Shown here: piece by piece, positions 20,235 to 31,985 of the stretch
Layout of the letters: each line of letters opens with the position of its first letter
Position numbering within the stretch: the first letter of the stretch is position 1
DNA from: Aliivibrio sifiae
GTDB taxonomy: Bacteria > Pseudomonadota > Gammaproteobacteria > Enterobacterales > Vibrionaceae
Assembly: GCF_002954705.1 (NCBI RefSeq)
Contig: NZ_MSCO01000001.1
Coordinates: 103,873-167,872 of the forward strand
DNA: 64,000 nucleotides
Direction: 5' to 3'
Program-made: the position numbers and the translations under genes
Notes under the pieces: generated by a model
Databases searched by the model: none
Seen by the model: only the letters and a program-made list of their open reading frames with translations
What the model was told of the DNA's origin: nothing

Positions 20235-20684
20235 ATGCAAGTTATTCTACTTGATAAAATCGGTAACCTAGGTAGCCTTGGCGACCAAGTTAACGTTAAA
20301 GCTGGTTACGCACGTAACTTCCTTATCCCACAAGGTAAGGCTGTTATGGCAACTAAAGCTAACGTAGAGATGTTTGAAACTCGTCGCGCTGAATTAGAAG
20401 CTAACGTTGCTAAGCAACTAGCTGCTGCAGAAGCTCGTGCTGAGTCTGTTAACGCTCTAGAAGTTACTATCGCATCAAAATCTGGTGACGAAGGTAAACT
20501 ATTCGGTTCAATCGGTACTCGTGACATCGCTGACGCTGCTACAGCTGCTGGCGTTGCAATCGCGAAAAGCGAAGTTCGTCTTCCTGAAGGCGCTCTACGT
20601 ACAACTGGTTCTTTCGAAGTTAGCATCCAACTTCACTCTGAAGTATTTGCTACATTGAAATTAGAAGTTGTTGCTGCTGAGTAA
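20235..20684 (+). CDS. rplI: 50S ribosomal protein bL9
   Basis: Two-domain protein reaching out from the L1 side of the 50S subunit. 149 residues. N-terminal domain [19 protein letters not shown] with [13 protein letters not shown], a long central helix rich in Ala and Glu (about 41-75), and a C-terminal domain about 80-149. Last gene of the operon; a terminator follows. Confidence 0.98.
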   Translation: MQVILLDKIGNLGSLGDQVNVKAGYARNFLIPQGKAVMATKANVEMFETRRAELEANVAKQLAAAEARAESVNALEVTIASKSGDEGKLFGSIGTRDIADAATAAGVAIAKSEVRLPEGALRTTGSFEVSIQLHSEVFATLKLEVVAAE

Positions 20685-20706
20685 TCAATAGCCAACTAAT
20701 AATTTA

Positions 20707-20737
20707 AACGCCAGCCTTAGTGTTGGCGTTTTTTTTA
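20707..20737 (+). terminator. Terminator after rplI
   Basis: AACGCCA pairs with TGGCGTT across a 10-base loop, then eight T's. Confidence 0.88.
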
Positions 20738-20897
20738 TCTGTTAATTTAGCTTGCCTGACTACCCGTATTTCAAACTGTACCATTCCTCCTCTAATTCTT
20801 TCATCTTCTTTATTTCATATTGAAAATAACTCAATTACTACTTGAGAAAAATTCATAATCAGATCCTTGACTTTGAACTCTATAACATACATTCTGT

Positions 20898-21874
<977 letters not shown>

Positions 21875-21902
21875 GATTTTTCTAAATATTATTTATAAAG
21901 AG

Positions 21903-21925
21903 CCGCTCACTGTAGCGGTTTTTTT
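21903..21925 (+). terminator. Terminator after metF
   Basis: CCGCT and AGCGG form a short stem around CACTGT, followed by seven T's. Confidence 0.8.
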
Positions 21926-21941
21926 ATGCCAGTATTTATTT

Positions 21942-21976
21942 AAAAGATAAAAGATAAAAGATAAAAGATAAAAGAT
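21942..21976. repeat. Five tandem copies of the heptamer AAAAGAT
   Basis: Five exact 7-bp units without interruption, followed by a decayed AGAAGAA. Read on the minus strand it is ATCTTTT repeated, lying directly after the ppc terminator hairpin, so it supplies that terminator's U-rich tract. The copy number may vary between strains. Confidence 0.95.
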
Positions 21977-21982
21977 AGAAGA

Positions 21983-22004
21983 AAAGGCCACCGAGGTGAC
22001 CTTT
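21983..22004 (-). terminator. Terminator of ppc
   Basis: AAAGGCCACC and GGTGACCTTT pair with one mismatch. On the minus strand it comes 32 bases after the ppc stop and is followed by T-rich heptamer repeats. Confidence 0.75.
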
Positions 22005-22036
22005 GAATTATAGGAAGGTTGTTTTAACGCTTATGG

Positions 22037-24667
22037 TTAGCCAGTGTTGCGCATACCAGCTGCAATACCAGCAATCGTAACCATTAATGCTTCTTCAAGT
22101 TCTGGTGACGTCTCTTTTTGTTGACGAGTTCGGAACAGAAGCTCAGCTTGTAGCATATTTAGTGGATCAACATAGATATTACGTAATTTAATAGATTCAG
22201 AACCCCATGGGTCACGTTCCATTAAGTGATCGCTGTTCTCTACGTTCAATACCGCTTTAATATCCGCTTGTAATTGATTACGTAGACGCTCACCTAGAGG
22301 CCATAGAGACTTATCTGTTAAACGTTGGTCATAGTATTCAGACATCTGTGGATTACATTTGGTGTAAACCATCTCAAGCATACCAAGGCGAGTAGAGAAG
22401 AATGGCCATTCACGACACATCTCTTCTAATAGTTCTTGGTGACCCTTATCAATTGAATATTGAATCGCTTCGCCCGCGCCTAGCCACGCTGGAAGAACCA
22501 AACGGTTTTGACTCCATGAGAATATCCATGGGATAGCTCGTAAGCTTTCTACGCCACCATTTGGATTACGCTTAGCAGGGCGAGACCCTAAAGGCAGTTT
22601 TCCTAGCTCTAGTTCTGGTGTTGCTGCTCGGAAGTAAGGAACGAAGTCTTTTTCGCCACGAACGACATTACGGTAAGCTTCACACGAAACTTCAGACAAC
22701 ACTTCCATTAGATCACGCCAATCTTGTTTTGGCTCTGGTGGTGGCAGAAGGTTAGCTTCAAGTATTGCACTTGCGTATAGGTTAAAGCTGTTTACTGCGA
22801 CTTCAGGAAGACCCAATTTAAAGCGGATCATTTCGCCTTGTTCAGTTACGCGTAATCCGCCTTTTAAGCTTTTTGGTGGTTGAGATAGGAGTGCTGCGTG
22901 TGCAGGAGCACCACCTCGGCCAATAGTACCGCCACGGCCGTGGAATAAAGTAAGCTCAATGTTCTCTTTTTCACACACTTCAACTAATGCTTCCATCGCG
23001 CTGTATTGCGCCCAACCTGCAGACATAACACCGGCATCTTTAGCTGAATCGGAGTAACCGATCATCACCATTTGGTGGTTTTGGATAAATCCGCGATACC
23101 AATCAATAGAGAACAGCTGCTCCATTACTTCTTTAGAGCGGTTTAAATCGTCTAATGTTTCAAACAGTGGACATACATCCATACGGAATGGACAGCCTGC
23201 TTCTTGAAGAAGAAGGTGAACAGCCAGTACATCAGAAGCCGTTCGAGCCATTGAGATAACATAAGAACCTAATGCTTCACGAGACTGTTCTGCGACGACT
23301 TTACAGGTATCGATAACTTCTTGAACTTCAGGAGATGGCTCCCAGTTACGAGGAAGTAGTGGTCGTTTAGAGCTTAACTCGTTCACAAGGAAAGAGATCT
23401 TATCTTGTTCGCTCCATTGATCGTAATCACCAATACCTAAGTATTTAGTCAGTTCTGAAAGTACGTTTGAGTGACGAGTACTCTCTTGACGAATATCGAG
23501 GCGAACAAGGTGCGCACCAAACGCTTTAACACGACGAAGGGTATCAAGTAGAGAACCTTCGGCAATGATGCCCATACCACAAGCATGCAGTGATTGATAA
23601 CAGGCGTACAGCGGTGCCCATAATTGGTCAGCATCAGTAAGAATTGTGTTATTAGGTGCTCGTTCGCCTTTCATTTGTGCATCTAGGCTTTCAAGTGTGT
23701 CGCCTAAAAGTACACGAAGTTGTTTTAAGATCGCGCGGTAAGGTTCATGTTGATCTCCCGCGAGAGCACGAACTTCATCAGAGCATTTCACCATTGAAAG
23801 TTCACTGATTAGCTCATTAATGTCTTTTAAATATAGATCAGCAGCTTTCCAGCGAGAAAGTAGCATCACTTCGCGAGTCACGGTGTGAGTTACAAATGGG
23901 TTACCATCGCGGTCACCGCCCATCCAAGAGGACATATGAACAGGGCGAGCATCAATTGGAAGTCCTTCGCCAAGGTGACTTTCTAAACGTTGATCGAATT
24001 CGCGTAAGAAATCAGGGATACCTTGCCATAGAGAGTTTTCAACAACCGCAAAACCCCATTTCGCTTCATCTAATGGTGTTGGTCGTTCTTGGCGGATAAC
24101 ATCAGAGTGCCATGCTTGAGCAATTAGTTGTTCAAGGCGACGTTCAGTTTTATCGCGTTCAGAGAAAGAGATATCACCAAGCTCAAGTTTTGATAAACAT
24201 TCGTTGATTTTAACTAACTTGTTAATCATGGTGCGACGTGCAATTTCAGTTGGATGCGCAGTTAATACGAGTTCGATATTGAGTTCACGAACTGCTTGCG
24301 CCGTATCTAATTTGCTAACGTCATTTTGGCTTAGTTTAGAGAATAGAGTACTAATCGCATCAGGTTCACATACATGCGCTTCACAATGGCGTGAAATAGT
24401 ATGGTACTGCTCTGCCATGTTGGTTAAATTTAGGAATTGACTGAATGCACGAGCAACTGGAGTCAGTTGATCATCAGGAAGACTTTTAATTTCTTCAATT
24501 AGTGCATTACGGTCATCGTCGCTTCCTGCGCGTGCTGTTTTAGACAGCTTACGAATGGTTTCAACTTTTGCTAATAGCTCTTCACCATGTGCGTCTCGAA
24601 TCGTGTTTCCAAGTAAGTGACCCAACATGCTGACATTGCTTTTTAAAGCAGCGTACTTTTCATTCAT
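22037..24667 (-). CDS. ppc: Phosphoenolpyruvate carboxylase
   Basis: Adds bicarbonate to PEP to give oxaloacetate, refilling the TCA cycle. 876 residues, close to the E. coli 883. Catalytic motifs [17 protein letters not shown] (about 134-150), [11 protein letters not shown], the [16 protein letters not shown] loop, and the C-terminal RNTG used for aspartate inhibition. It is convergent with metF and upstream of argE on the same strand (argE ends 169 bp before the ppc start). That order ppc-argE-argC is typical of vibrios. Confidence 0.98.
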   Translation of the reverse strand: MNEKYAALKSNVSMLGHLLGNTIRDAHGEELLAKVETIRKLSKTARAGSDDDRNALIEEIKSLPDDQLTPVARAFSQFLNLTNMAEQYHTISRHCEAHVCEPDAISTLFSKLSQNDVSKLDTAQAVRELNIELVLTAHPTEIARRTMINKLVKINECLSKLELGDISFSERDKTERRLEQLIAQAWHSDVIRQERPTPLDEAKWGFAVVENSLWQGIPDFLREFDQRLESHLGEGLPIDARPVHMSSWMGGDRDGNPFVTHTVTREVMLLSRWKAADLYLKDINELISELSMVKCSDEVRALAGDQHEPYRAILKQLRVLLGDTLESLDAQMKGERAPNNTILTDADQLWAPLYACYQSLHACGMGIIAEGSLLDTLRRVKAFGAHLVRLDIRQESTRHSNVLSELTKYLGIGDYDQWSEQDKISFLVNELSSKRPLLPRNWEPSPEVQEVIDTCKVVAEQSREALGSYVISMARTASDVLAVHLLLQEAGCPFRMDVCPLFETLDDLNRSKEVMEQLFSIDWYRGFIQNHQMVMIGYSDSAKDAGVMSAGWAQYSAMEALVEVCEKENIELTLFHGRGGTIGRGGAPAHAALLSQPPKSLKGGLRVTEQGEMIRFKLGLPEVAVNSFNLYASAILEANLLPPPEPKQDWRDLMEVLSEVSCEAYRNVVRGEKDFVPYFRAATPELELGKLPLGSRPAKRNPNGGVESLRAIPWIFSWSQNRLVLPAWLGAGEAIQYSIDKGHQELLEEMCREWPFFSTRLGMLEMVYTKCNPQMSEYYDQRLTDKSLWPLGERLRNQLQADIKAVLNVENSDHLMERDPWGSESIKLRNIYVDPLNMLQAELLFRTRQQKETSPELEEALMVTIAGIAAGMRNTG

Positions 24668-24835
24668 ACATACTTCCTATACTGTAATTTTGTTACATCC
24701 TAAATTTTTTCTACAACCAATCTATCCGAATTTACGGCGCTTCGTCAAATATTGAAGAATAAACGATGACTTTTTAAACAATATATTGCCGTAGATCATC
24801 GAATATTCATTTTGATGTTGACGCTTTTTGTAAAT

Positions 24836-25981
24836 TTATTTCACCTCAAAACAGTGCTTGTACATTAATTTACTTAATACACTGATGGTCGGGTCGATAA
24901 AAGAAAATGCTAAGAATTCATCAGGTTGGTGTGCTTGTTCAATTGAACCAGGACCTAAAACGAGTGTTGGACAAAGATCTTGCAAGAAAGGGGCTTCAGT
25001 ACAATAGTTCACTGTCTCTACTTCTTGGCCACAAATTTCAGCAGTACTAGTCACTATTGGGCTGTCTGCGCTACATTCGTAACCAGGAATCGGCTCATGA
25101 AGAGGGGTGATATCAATACGGCCAGGCCACTTAGCTTCAACTTCTGTTAGTGCATCACGCAACATATTATCTAAGCCATCAAGGCTGATCCCTGGTAATG
25201 GACGAACATCATAATGCAACTCACAACAGCCACAGATACGATTAGGACTGTCGCCACCATGGATATGACCAAGATTTAATGTTGGGTATGGAATGGAAAA
25301 TCCAGGATTGTGGTATTCCTTAACCAGCTTATTTTTTAAGTTCATTAAGGCAAACATGATTTCATTCATGATCTCTAATGCATTAACACCATGAGCAGGA
25401 TCTGAAGAGTGACCTGATTTTCCCGTTACTCGAACGGCATTAGCCACATGCCCTTTATGACCACGAATAGGTTTTAAGCTGGTAGGCTCACCGATAATGC
25501 AGTAATCCGGTTGGATTTGTGTATTTGAAGCGAAATGACGAGCACCTAACATGGTCGTTTCTTCATCGCAGGTTGCCAGAATATACAGTGGTTTTGATTG
25601 GTCTTTCCAATTGATATTTTTGATTGCTTCTAAGATGAAAGCAAAAAAACCTTTCATATCAGCAGTACCTAAGCCATAGAAGCGATCATTCGTTTCGGTT
25701 AATGCGTGAGGTTCGTAGTTCCAACGACCTTGATCGTACGGCACGGTATCAGTGTGGCCTGCCAATAATAACCCACCTTCTCCTGAACCTAGTTTAGCCA
25801 ATAGATTTAGTTTGCCCTTTTCAATTTCTTCAATTTCAACTTCACAGCCTAAGTCTTCACACCATTGAGCCAATTTATGTATGACTTCGGCATTACCTTC
25901 ATCCCAACTCGGGTCGGTTGAACTGATAGAAGAGGTTGAAATGAGTTGCTGGTAATAATCTTTAAATTCTGGAAATTTCAT
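24836..25981 (-). CDS. argE: Acetylornithine deacetylase ArgE
   Basis: M20-family metallopeptidase relative that removes acetate from N2-acetylornithine to give ornithine. 381 residues. Metal-binding motifs [14 protein letters not shown], the [10 protein letters not shown] aspartate, CDEET and the late HQPDEF histidine; GKSGHSSDP in the dimerisation domain. Divergent from argC with ArgR-like boxes between. Its presence means this linear route exists beside a fused argH(A) that carries an acetyltransferase domain. Confidence 0.97.
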   Translation of the reverse strand: MKFPEFKDYYQQLISTSSISSTDPSWDEGNAEVIHKLAQWCEDLGCEVEIEEIEKGKLNLLAKLGSGEGGLLLAGHTDTVPYDQGRWNYEPHALTETNDRFYGLGTADMKGFFAFILEAIKNINWKDQSKPLYILATCDEETTMLGARHFASNTQIQPDYCIIGEPTSLKPIRGHKGHVANAVRVTGKSGHSSDPAHGVNALEIMNEIMFALMNLKNKLVKEYHNPGFSIPYPTLNLGHIHGGDSPNRICGCCELHYDVRPLPGISLDGLDNMLRDALTEVEAKWPGRIDITPLHEPIPGYECSADSPIVTSTAEICGQEVETVNYCTEAPFLQDLCPTLVLGPGSIEQAHQPDEFLAFSFIDPTISVLSKLMYKHCFEVK

Positions 25982-26046
25982 TTATTCATACATCCACTGT
26001 TGACAGAAAAGAGAGAACCCTGTAAAACACATATTAAATCACATAA

Positions 26047-26085
26047 AGTGAATAGAAATACAGTTTAGTTTAATTTTAATGAATA
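26047..26085. promoter_or_regulatory. ArgR box pair between argE and argC
   Basis: Box 1 (26047-26064) is AGTGAATAGAAATACAGT, with two differences from WNTGAATWWWWATTCANW. A weaker second box lies at 26068-26085, exactly 3 bp further on, the usual spacing of ARG-box pairs (known). It could repress both divergent transcripts when arginine is plentiful. Confidence 0.5.
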
Positions 26086-26188
26086 AACTAAATTTTAAAA
26101 AGGAAAAGCAATATCTAATATACGTAACTCTCAAGTTACCCTGAATGGCTTTTTCCTTCAATAGTTGAAGAGATAAATGGACGTATTT

Positions 26189-27193
26189 ATGTTGAAAACA
26201 ACCATCATCGGAGCAAGCGGGTACACAGGTGCAGAATTAGCACTGATGGTATTTAAGCACCCACACCTTTCTTTATCAGGCTTATATGTTTCTGAGAATA
26301 GCCTAGACAAAGGAAAAGCAATCAGTGAATTGCATGGTTCATTAAAAGGAATTGTAGATGATGCCCTACAACCTTTAGTCAGTGTGAATCAAGTGGCTAA
26401 AGAGAGCGATATTGTTTTACTCGCAACAGCTCATGAAGTCAGTCACGATTTAGCGTCTACTTTTTTAGAGAATGGTTGTGTTGTTTTTGATTTGTCAGGA
26501 GCATTCCGCGTTCAAAAAGAAGGCTTTTACTCTGAATTCTATGGTTTTGAACATAAATACGAAGGTTGGTTAGATAAAGCGGTTTATGGATTAGCTGAGT
26601 GGAATGAAGAAGCAATTGCAAAAGCACAGCTAATCGCAGTACCTGGATGTTATCCAACTGCGTCACAATTAGCATTAAAACCATTAGTTGAATCTAACTT
26701 ATTAGATAAGAATCAATGGCCAGTGATCAATGCAACCAGTGGAGTAACTGGCGCTGGGCGTAAAGCGAGTTTAACAAGCAGTTTCTGTGAAGTTAGCCTT
26801 CAACCCTATGGCGTATTTAACCATCGTCATCAACCTGAAATTGCAGCGCATTTAGGCTGTGATGTTATCTTTACGCCTCATCTTGGTAATTTTAAGCGTG
26901 GAATTTTAGCGACGATTACAACGAAGTTAGAGAAGGGTGTTACAGAAGAGCTGATTAAAAAGGCGTTTGATGATGCCTACACGCATACACCTGTAGTTCG
27001 TTTACTGGGGAATGAAATACCGAAATTACAATCGGTTGAGAAAACACCTTTCTGCGATATAGGCTGGAAAGTACAAGGCGAACATCTGATTGTTGTTTCT
27101 GCGATTGATAACTTATTAAAAGGTGCGTCAAGCCAAGCAATGCAATGCATTAATATTCGTTTTCGTTTCCCAATGTTAACTTCTTTGATATAG
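26189..27193 (+). CDS. argC: N-acetyl-gamma-glutamyl-phosphate reductase ArgC
   Basis: NADPH enzyme of arginine synthesis that reduces acetylglutamyl phosphate to the semialdehyde. 334 residues from the ATG at 26189, the usual length. An ATG at 26177 adds MDVF and cannot be excluded. N-terminal Rossmann loop [13 protein letters not shown], the active-site [13 protein letters not shown] cysteine, NHRHQPEI, and the KGASSQAMQ end are seen. It leads argC-argB-argG with short gaps. Confidence 0.97.
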   Translation: MLKTTIIGASGYTGAELALMVFKHPHLSLSGLYVSENSLDKGKAISELHGSLKGIVDDALQPLVSVNQVAKESDIVLLATAHEVSHDLASTFLENGCVVFDLSGAFRVQKEGFYSEFYGFEHKYEGWLDKAVYGLAEWNEEAIAKAQLIAVPGCYPTASQLALKPLVESNLLDKNQWPVINATSGVTGAGRKASLTSSFCEVSLQPYGVFNHRHQPEIAAHLGCDVIFTPHLGNFKRGILATITTKLEKGVTEELIKKAFDDAYTHTPVVRLLGNEIPKLQSVEKTPFCDIGWKVQGEHLIVVSAIDNLLKGASSQAMQCINIRFRFPMLTSLI

Positions 27194-27208
27194 AGTATGG
27201 AGTTTAGT

Positions 27209-27991
27209 ATGAACCAGCGTCCATTGGTGATTAAGTTAGGTGGTGAAGTATTATCATCGACCGAAACGTTAACACAATTATTTAAAACGGTTTCAAATTA
27301 TCAACAGCAAGCAAACAGAGCTTTAGTCATTGTCCATGGTGGTGGTTATTTAGTGGATGAATTGATGGCTAAACTTCAACTTGAAACTATTAAAAAAGAA
27401 GGTTTGCGTGTGACACCAAAAGACCAAATTGGCTATATCGCAGGTGCTCTGGCTGGAACGGCAAATAAAATGCTACAAGGCCAAGCAATGAAAAGTGGAG
27501 TGAATGCGATGGGATTAAGTTTGGCTGATGGCGGTTTATGTAAAATCACACAGCTTAATCCTGAACTAGGTAATGTTGGCTTGGCAACGGTAGGTGATGC
27601 AACAATATTAAATGCAGTACTAGCAACAAAGGTAACTCCGATCATTAGTTCTATTGGTATTACTGCTGGAGGTGAATTAATGAACGTTAATGCAGACCAA
27701 GCAGCAGTGGCTGTGGCAACGGCATTAGATGCTGATCTCGTTTTATTGTCAGATGTCGCTGGTGTATTGGATAGCAAGAAGCAATTGATCACCAGTTTAG
27801 ATTCAGAGCAAGCAGAAGCATTAATTCAACAAGAAGTGATTACGGATGGCATGATTGTCAAGGTAAAAGCGGCATTAGAAGCGGCACAAGAATTAGGTCG
27901 AGCGATAGAGGTAGCATCATGGCGCTCACCAGAAAAATTAGCTGAGTTGTTTATTGGTAACAGTATCGGCACACAGTTTCAGCCTAAGTAG
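27209..27991 (+). CDS. argB: Acetylglutamate kinase ArgB
   Basis: Amino-acid kinase that phosphorylates N-acetylglutamate. 260 residues from the ATG at 27209, which has GGAG 6 bases upstream and gives the family start [13 protein letters not shown]. An ATG at 27197 is in frame but has no ribosome site. Glycine-rich motifs VIKLGGE and [14 protein letters not shown], and the [10 protein letters not shown] block are present. It has the short form without an arginine-sensing N-terminal helix, like E. coli, so feedback is expected at another step. Confidence 0.97.
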   Translation: MNQRPLVIKLGGEVLSSTETLTQLFKTVSNYQQQANRALVIVHGGGYLVDELMAKLQLETIKKEGLRVTPKDQIGYIAGALAGTANKMLQGQAMKSGVNAMGLSLADGGLCKITQLNPELGNVGLATVGDATILNAVLATKVTPIISSIGITAGGELMNVNADQAAVAVATALDADLVLLSDVAGVLDSKKQLITSLDSEQAEALIQQEVITDGMIVKVKAALEAAQELGRAIEVASWRSPEKLAELFIGNSIGTQFQPK

Positions 27992-28058
27992 GCAATGAGT
28001 TTCAATTTTTAGTTTTTAGAATACAGTCGCCGCGAGTATGCGGAGCAAGGAGAATAGA

Positions 28059-29270
28059 ATGAGCAAGAAAATAAAAGTAAACAAGGTTGTTGTTGCATAC
28101 TCAGGTGGCCTAGATACCTCTGTGATCATCCCGTGGTTAAAAGAAAACTACCACTGTGAAGTTATCGCATTTGTCGCTGATGTTGGTCAAGGTGCTGAAG
28201 AGCTAGAAGGCATTGAAGCAAAAGCCATCGCATCAGGTGCTACCGAATGTTATATCGCTGATCTAAAAGAAGAAATGGTTTCAGACTACATTTTTCCTAC
28301 GCTTAAAACAGGCGCACTTTATGAAGGGAAATACCTGCTTGGTACATCAATGGCTCGTCCTATTATTGCTAAAGCACAAGTTGAAGTAGCGCGTAATGTT
28401 GGTGCTGATGCACTTTGTCATGGCTGTACCGGTAAAGGTAATGACCAAATCCGTTTTGAAGGTGCATTCGCAGCGTTAGCACCAGATCTACACGTAATTG
28501 CACCATGGCGTGAGTGGGATTTAGTGAGCCGTGAAGAGTGTCTTGATTATCTTGCTGAGCGTAATATCCCTTGTTCCGCGTCGCTTACTAAGATCTATTC
28601 TCGTGATGCGAATGCATGGCACATTTCAACAGAAGGTGGTGTTCTAGAAGATACATGGAATGCGCCAAATGACGATTGTTGGGCATGGACAGTTGATCCA
28701 GAGCAAGCGCCAAATGAATCAGAAACAGTATCAATAAAAGTTGAAAAAGGCGCAGTTGTTGCTGTTGATGGTAAAGCAATGACACCTTATGAAGTGGTTG
28801 TTTATCTTAATGAGAAAGGTATTAAACATGGCGTTGGTCGTATTGACATCGTAGAAAACCGTTTAGTGGGTATGAAATCTCGTGGTTGTTATGAAACCCC
28901 AGGGGGCACCATTATTAATGAAGCGCTACGTGCAGTTGAGCAATTAGTGCTAGATAAAGCCTCGTTTGAGTTCCGTGAGGAGTTAGGGATTAAAGCTTCT
29001 CACCTTGTGTATGACGGTCGTTGGTTTACTCCTTTATGTAAATCAATCTTAGCGGCAACAGAAGAGCTAGCTCAAGATGTAAACGGTGAAGTCGTTATTA
29101 AGCTGTATAAAGGACAAGCAACAGTAACTCAGAAGCGTTCAGATAATAGCTTATATTCAGAAGAGTTTGCTACTTTTGGTGCAGACGAAGTATATGACCA
29201 AAGTCACGCTGAAGGTTTCATTCGTCTTTATTCACTATCAAGCCGTATTCGTGCACTAAATAGTAAGTAG
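28059..29270 (+). CDS. argG: Argininosuccinate synthase ArgG
   Basis: Condenses citrulline and aspartate with ATP. 403 residues from the ATG at 28059, which has AAGGAG 6 bases before it; an ATG at 28038 spans that ribosome site and is rejected. P-loop-like [11 protein letters not shown] at the N-terminus, [13 protein letters not shown], and [16 protein letters not shown] blocks are diagnostic. It is the type-1 (about 400-residue) class, not the longer E. coli form. A strong terminator follows, separating it from argH. Confidence 0.97.
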   Translation: MSKKIKVNKVVVAYSGGLDTSVIIPWLKENYHCEVIAFVADVGQGAEELEGIEAKAIASGATECYIADLKEEMVSDYIFPTLKTGALYEGKYLLGTSMARPIIAKAQVEVARNVGADALCHGCTGKGNDQIRFEGAFAALAPDLHVIAPWREWDLVSREECLDYLAERNIPCSASLTKIYSRDANAWHISTEGGVLEDTWNAPNDDCWAWTVDPEQAPNESETVSIKVEKGAVVAVDGKAMTPYEVVVYLNEKGIKHGVGRIDIVENRLVGMKSRGCYETPGGTIINEALRAVEQLVLDKASFEFREELGIKASHLVYDGRWFTPLCKSILAATEELAQDVNGEVVIKLYKGQATVTQKRSDNSLYSEEFATFGADEVYDQSHAEGFIRLYSLSSRIRALNSK

Positions 29271-29346
29271 ACTCAAGTGAATGACTAACAGGCATCAGTG
29301 GCTAGCATATAATTAATAACAACTGTTAAACAATTTGATTTACACT

Positions 29347-29389
29347 AATCGAAGTTCATTTAATAATTAAATGAACTTCGATTTTTTTT
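29347..29389 (+). terminator. Terminator after argG
   Basis: AATCGAAGTTCATTTAA (29347-29363) and its exact complement (29367-29383) make a 17-bp perfect stem, followed by eight T's. Confidence 0.93.
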
Positions 29390-29424
29390 ATCCTGATGAT
29401 TAGCAATAGAGTTAATAGGCTTTG

Positions 29425-29463
29425 AATGAATAAATATGTAAAAATAATGAATTTAATTCTTTA
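29425..29463. promoter_or_regulatory. Possible ArgR boxes upstream of argH
   Basis: Two TGAAT half-boxes (29427 and 29448) start exactly 21 bp apart, the period of ARG-box pairs. The right halves are poor (two and about four mismatches), so this is tentative. Confidence 0.3.
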
Positions 29464-29571
29464 TTTTTATCTGGAATTGCCGTAAGTTTAAACCATCAAG
29501 AAAAATACTGAATTAAATCAGACTTAATATTTGTAAAAAGCAGTGAGCACTGTCCATTTAGGAGATACACC

Positions 29572-31446
29572 ATGGCATTATGGGGCGGACGTTTTAGTCA
29601 GGCAGCAGACACAAGATTTAAACAGTTTAACGATTCACTTCGTATCGATTATCGCCTTGCGGAACAAGATATTGTCGGTTCTATTGCGTGGTCTAAATCA
29701 CTGCTTTCAGTTAATGTTATTTCAGAGTTTGAGCAACAAAAACTTGAATTAGCATTGAATGAATTAAAGCTAGAAGTGATGGAAGATCCTGAGCAAATAT
29801 TACTTTCTGATGCTGAAGATATTCATAGTTGGGTTGAAACTCAGCTTATTGGCAAAGTGGGTGATTTAGGTAAAAAATTACACACTGGTCGTTCTCGTAA
29901 TGACCAAGTGGCGACGGATTTAAAGTTATGGTGCCGTCAACAAGGACATCAACTTCTTCGTACGCTTGATTTACTTCTTAATCAATTGGTTAATGTCGCT
30001 AGTGAGCATCAAGCAACGGTACTTCCTGGTTATACGCATCTTCAGCGTGCTCAGCCAGTGACATTTGCGCATTGGTGTTTAGCGTATGTTGAGATGATAG
30101 AGCGTGACTATTCTCGTCTTGAAGATGCTATTAAGCGTTTAGATACTTGTCCGTTAGGTTCTGGTGCTCTTGCGGGGACCGCTTATCCTATGGATCGTGA
30201 GAAATTGGCGCGTAATCTAGGTTTTCAACGTGCGACTCGTAACAGCTTAGATTCAGTATCGGACCGTGATCATGTGATGGAGCTAATGTCGATAGCGTCT
30301 ATTTCTATGGTTCACCTATCTCGTCTTGCTGAAGATATGATTTTTTATAACTCTGGCGAATCGAATTTTATCGAGTTGGCAGATACGGTGACTTCTGGTT
30401 CATCACTCATGCCCCAGAAGAAAAACCCAGACGCATTAGAGCTTATTCGTGGTAAATGTGGCCGTGTATATGGTGCATTAGCTGGCATGATGATGACGGT
30501 AAAAGCATTGCCATTGGCGTATAACAAAGATATGCAAGAAGATAAAGAAGGTCTATTTGATGCGTTAGACAGTTGGTCTGATTGTATTGAGATGGCTGCA
30601 CTTTGTTTTGAAGACATTAAAATTAACAGTGAGCGTACACTTGAAGCGGCAAAACAAGGTTACGCAAACTCGACAGAGTTGGCCGATTATTTAGTAGCCA
30701 AAGGTATTCCATTCCGTGAAGCACACCATATTGTGGGGGTTGCGGTCGTAGGGGCGATTGAAAAGGGCTGTGCTTTAGAGGAGCTTTCAATTGCGGAATT
30801 AAAAGCATTTTCTGATGTTATTGAAGATGATGTGTATGCAATCTTAACGATTGAATCTTGTTTAGCTAAACGTTGTGCACTCGGTGGCGTTGCTCCTGAG
30901 CAAGTGGCTCACGCTGTTGAACAAGCAGGTAAGCGTTTGCAAGAGCGTGATTCAACAGGAGTTAAAGTTCGTCCTGCACGTTTAACTGATTTAGATGCGC
31001 TAGAAGGCATGGTTGCATATTGGGCGGGACTTGGTGAGAACTTACCTCGTAATCGTAATGAGTTAGTGCGAGATATTGGTTCGTTTGCCGTGTCAGAGCA
31101 TCATGGAGAAGTGACTGGCTGTGCTTCCTTGTATGTGTATGACTCTGGTTTAGCTGAAATTCGTTCTTTAGGTGTAGAGGCGGGTTGGCAGAGCCAAGGT
31201 CAAGGAAAAGCGATCGTTCAACACTTGGTAGAAAAAGCACGAGAGATGGCGATTAAAAAAGTGTTTGTACTGACTCGTGTTCCCGAGTTTTTTATGAAAC
31301 AAGACTTTATTCCAACCTCTCGTTCGTTGTTACCCGAGAAAGTATTGAAAGATTGTGATCAATGCCCTCGTCAGCATGCGTGTGATGAAGTGGCATTAGA
31401 GGTAAATCTGCAAGAACAAGTAATTATCAAAGCGAGTGTAGCTTAA
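29572..31446 (+). CDS. argH: Bifunctional argininosuccinate lyase / N-acetylglutamate synthase ArgH(A)
   Basis: N-terminal argininosuccinate lyase (about 1-458) splits argininosuccinate into arginine and fumarate. The C-terminal GNAT acetyltransferase domain (about 465-624) makes N-acetylglutamate, the first step. 624 residues against about 457 for lyase alone. Lyase motifs: [32 protein letters not shown]. Acetyltransferase features: [16 protein letters not shown] start and the acetyl-CoA loop [18 protein letters not shown]. Such fusions are known from Moritella and vibrios. One protein thus holds both the first and last steps of the pathway. Confidence 0.95.
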   Translation: MALWGGRFSQAADTRFKQFNDSLRIDYRLAEQDIVGSIAWSKSLLSVNVISEFEQQKLELALNELKLEVMEDPEQILLSDAEDIHSWVETQLIGKVGDLGKKLHTGRSRNDQVATDLKLWCRQQGHQLLRTLDLLLNQLVNVASEHQATVLPGYTHLQRAQPVTFAHWCLAYVEMIERDYSRLEDAIKRLDTCPLGSGALAGTAYPMDREKLARNLGFQRATRNSLDSVSDRDHVMELMSIASISMVHLSRLAEDMIFYNSGESNFIELADTVTSGSSLMPQKKNPDALELIRGKCGRVYGALAGMMMTVKALPLAYNKDMQEDKEGLFDALDSWSDCIEMAALCFEDIKINSERTLEAAKQGYANSTELADYLVAKGIPFREAHHIVGVAVVGAIEKGCALEELSIAELKAFSDVIEDDVYAILTIESCLAKRCALGGVAPEQVAHAVEQAGKRLQERDSTGVKVRPARLTDLDALEGMVAYWAGLGENLPRNRNELVRDIGSFAVSEHHGEVTGCASLYVYDSGLAEIRSLGVEAGWQSQGQGKAIVQHLVEKAREMAIKKVFVLTRVPEFFMKQDFIPTSRSLLPEKVLKDCDQCPRQHACDEVALEVNLQEQVIIKASVA

Positions 31447-31570
31447 GTTAAAATGATTATGCGGTGCATGCAGTTAGCTAATCATCCGAAATAAAAAGAA
31501 AAAGTGGTGAACTTTTTGATTAAGTACTAGTCTTATTTATACTGCTTTTTCTTAGAAAGATTCTAAGAGA

Positions 31571-31606
31571 CCCCAATATCTTGATTGATATTGGGGTTTT
31601 ATTTTT
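31571..31606 (+). terminator. Terminator after argH
   Basis: CCCCAATATC and GATATTGGGG form a perfect 10-bp stem around TTGATT, followed by TTTTATTTTTT. The convergent small gene ends only 3 bases from it, so its stop lies inside the T tract. Confidence 0.92.
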
Positions 31607-31862
31607 TATACGTCGTATTCTTTTTTGAAGGTTTTACGAAGCGATAATAACTCATCATCAATAGATGCAGAGTAAGTAAGCCTGTAAATGCCAAGCTAAC
31701 CATGAAGGTGGCTATTGCCTCTATTTGGTAAGGAGTGGCTTGAAAAAACTCTAACCAAGTTAACCATCCTCCTATAGATAAGAACGTGAGTTGTTTCATG
31801 CAACGCTGACAGCGACCTAATTTTTGTTTGAAAATATCAGTTCGGCAAGATTGGCAAGCCAT
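31599..31862 (-). CDS. Small zinc-ribbon-like membrane protein, DUF3624-like
   Basis: 87 residues. The N-terminus has paired CxxC motifs, MACQSCRTD and GRCQRCMKQ, which could bind a metal. Two membrane segments follow (about 25-42 and 48-71), and a basic tail ends KKNTTYKK. I recall small vibrio proteins of this pattern named DUF3624; the name is from memory. Function unknown. It is convergent with argH and upstream of the lpd paralogue on the same strand. Confidence 0.7.
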   Translation of the reverse strand: MACQSCRTDIFKQKLGRCQRCMKQLTFLSIGGWLTWLEFFQATPYQIEAIATFMVSLAFTGLLTLHLLMMSYYRFVKPSKKNTTYKK

Positions 31863-31929
31863 AGCGGTTCACTTAAAAGTAATTGGTTAGTACGGTTATT
31901 TTAACGAGTGAATCGTGAGATAGAAATAA

Positions 31930-31957
31930 AAAAGTCGATGTTTTCACATCGACTTTT
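31930..31957. terminator. Bidirectional terminator downstream of the lpd paralogue
   Basis: AAAAGTCGATG and CATCGACTTTT pair perfectly (11 bp) around TTTTCA, with A's on one side and T's on the other. It lies 29 bases after the dehydrogenase stop on the minus strand. Confidence 0.88.
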
Positions 31958-31985
31958 ATTTTATTACTTTTGTTCGTTATACAAA

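Larger units (their letters stand above)
29271..29571. other. Gap between argG and argH
   Basis: About 300 bases without a gene. It holds the argG terminator (29347-29389), a weak ArgR-like box pair (29425-29463) and the argH ribosome site (TTAGGAG, 29558-29564). The rest is AT-rich. Confidence 0.7.

Noticed and set aside
28038-28058. Longer N-terminus for argG
   Set aside because: The extra codons cover the AAGGAG ribosome site of the ATG at 28059.
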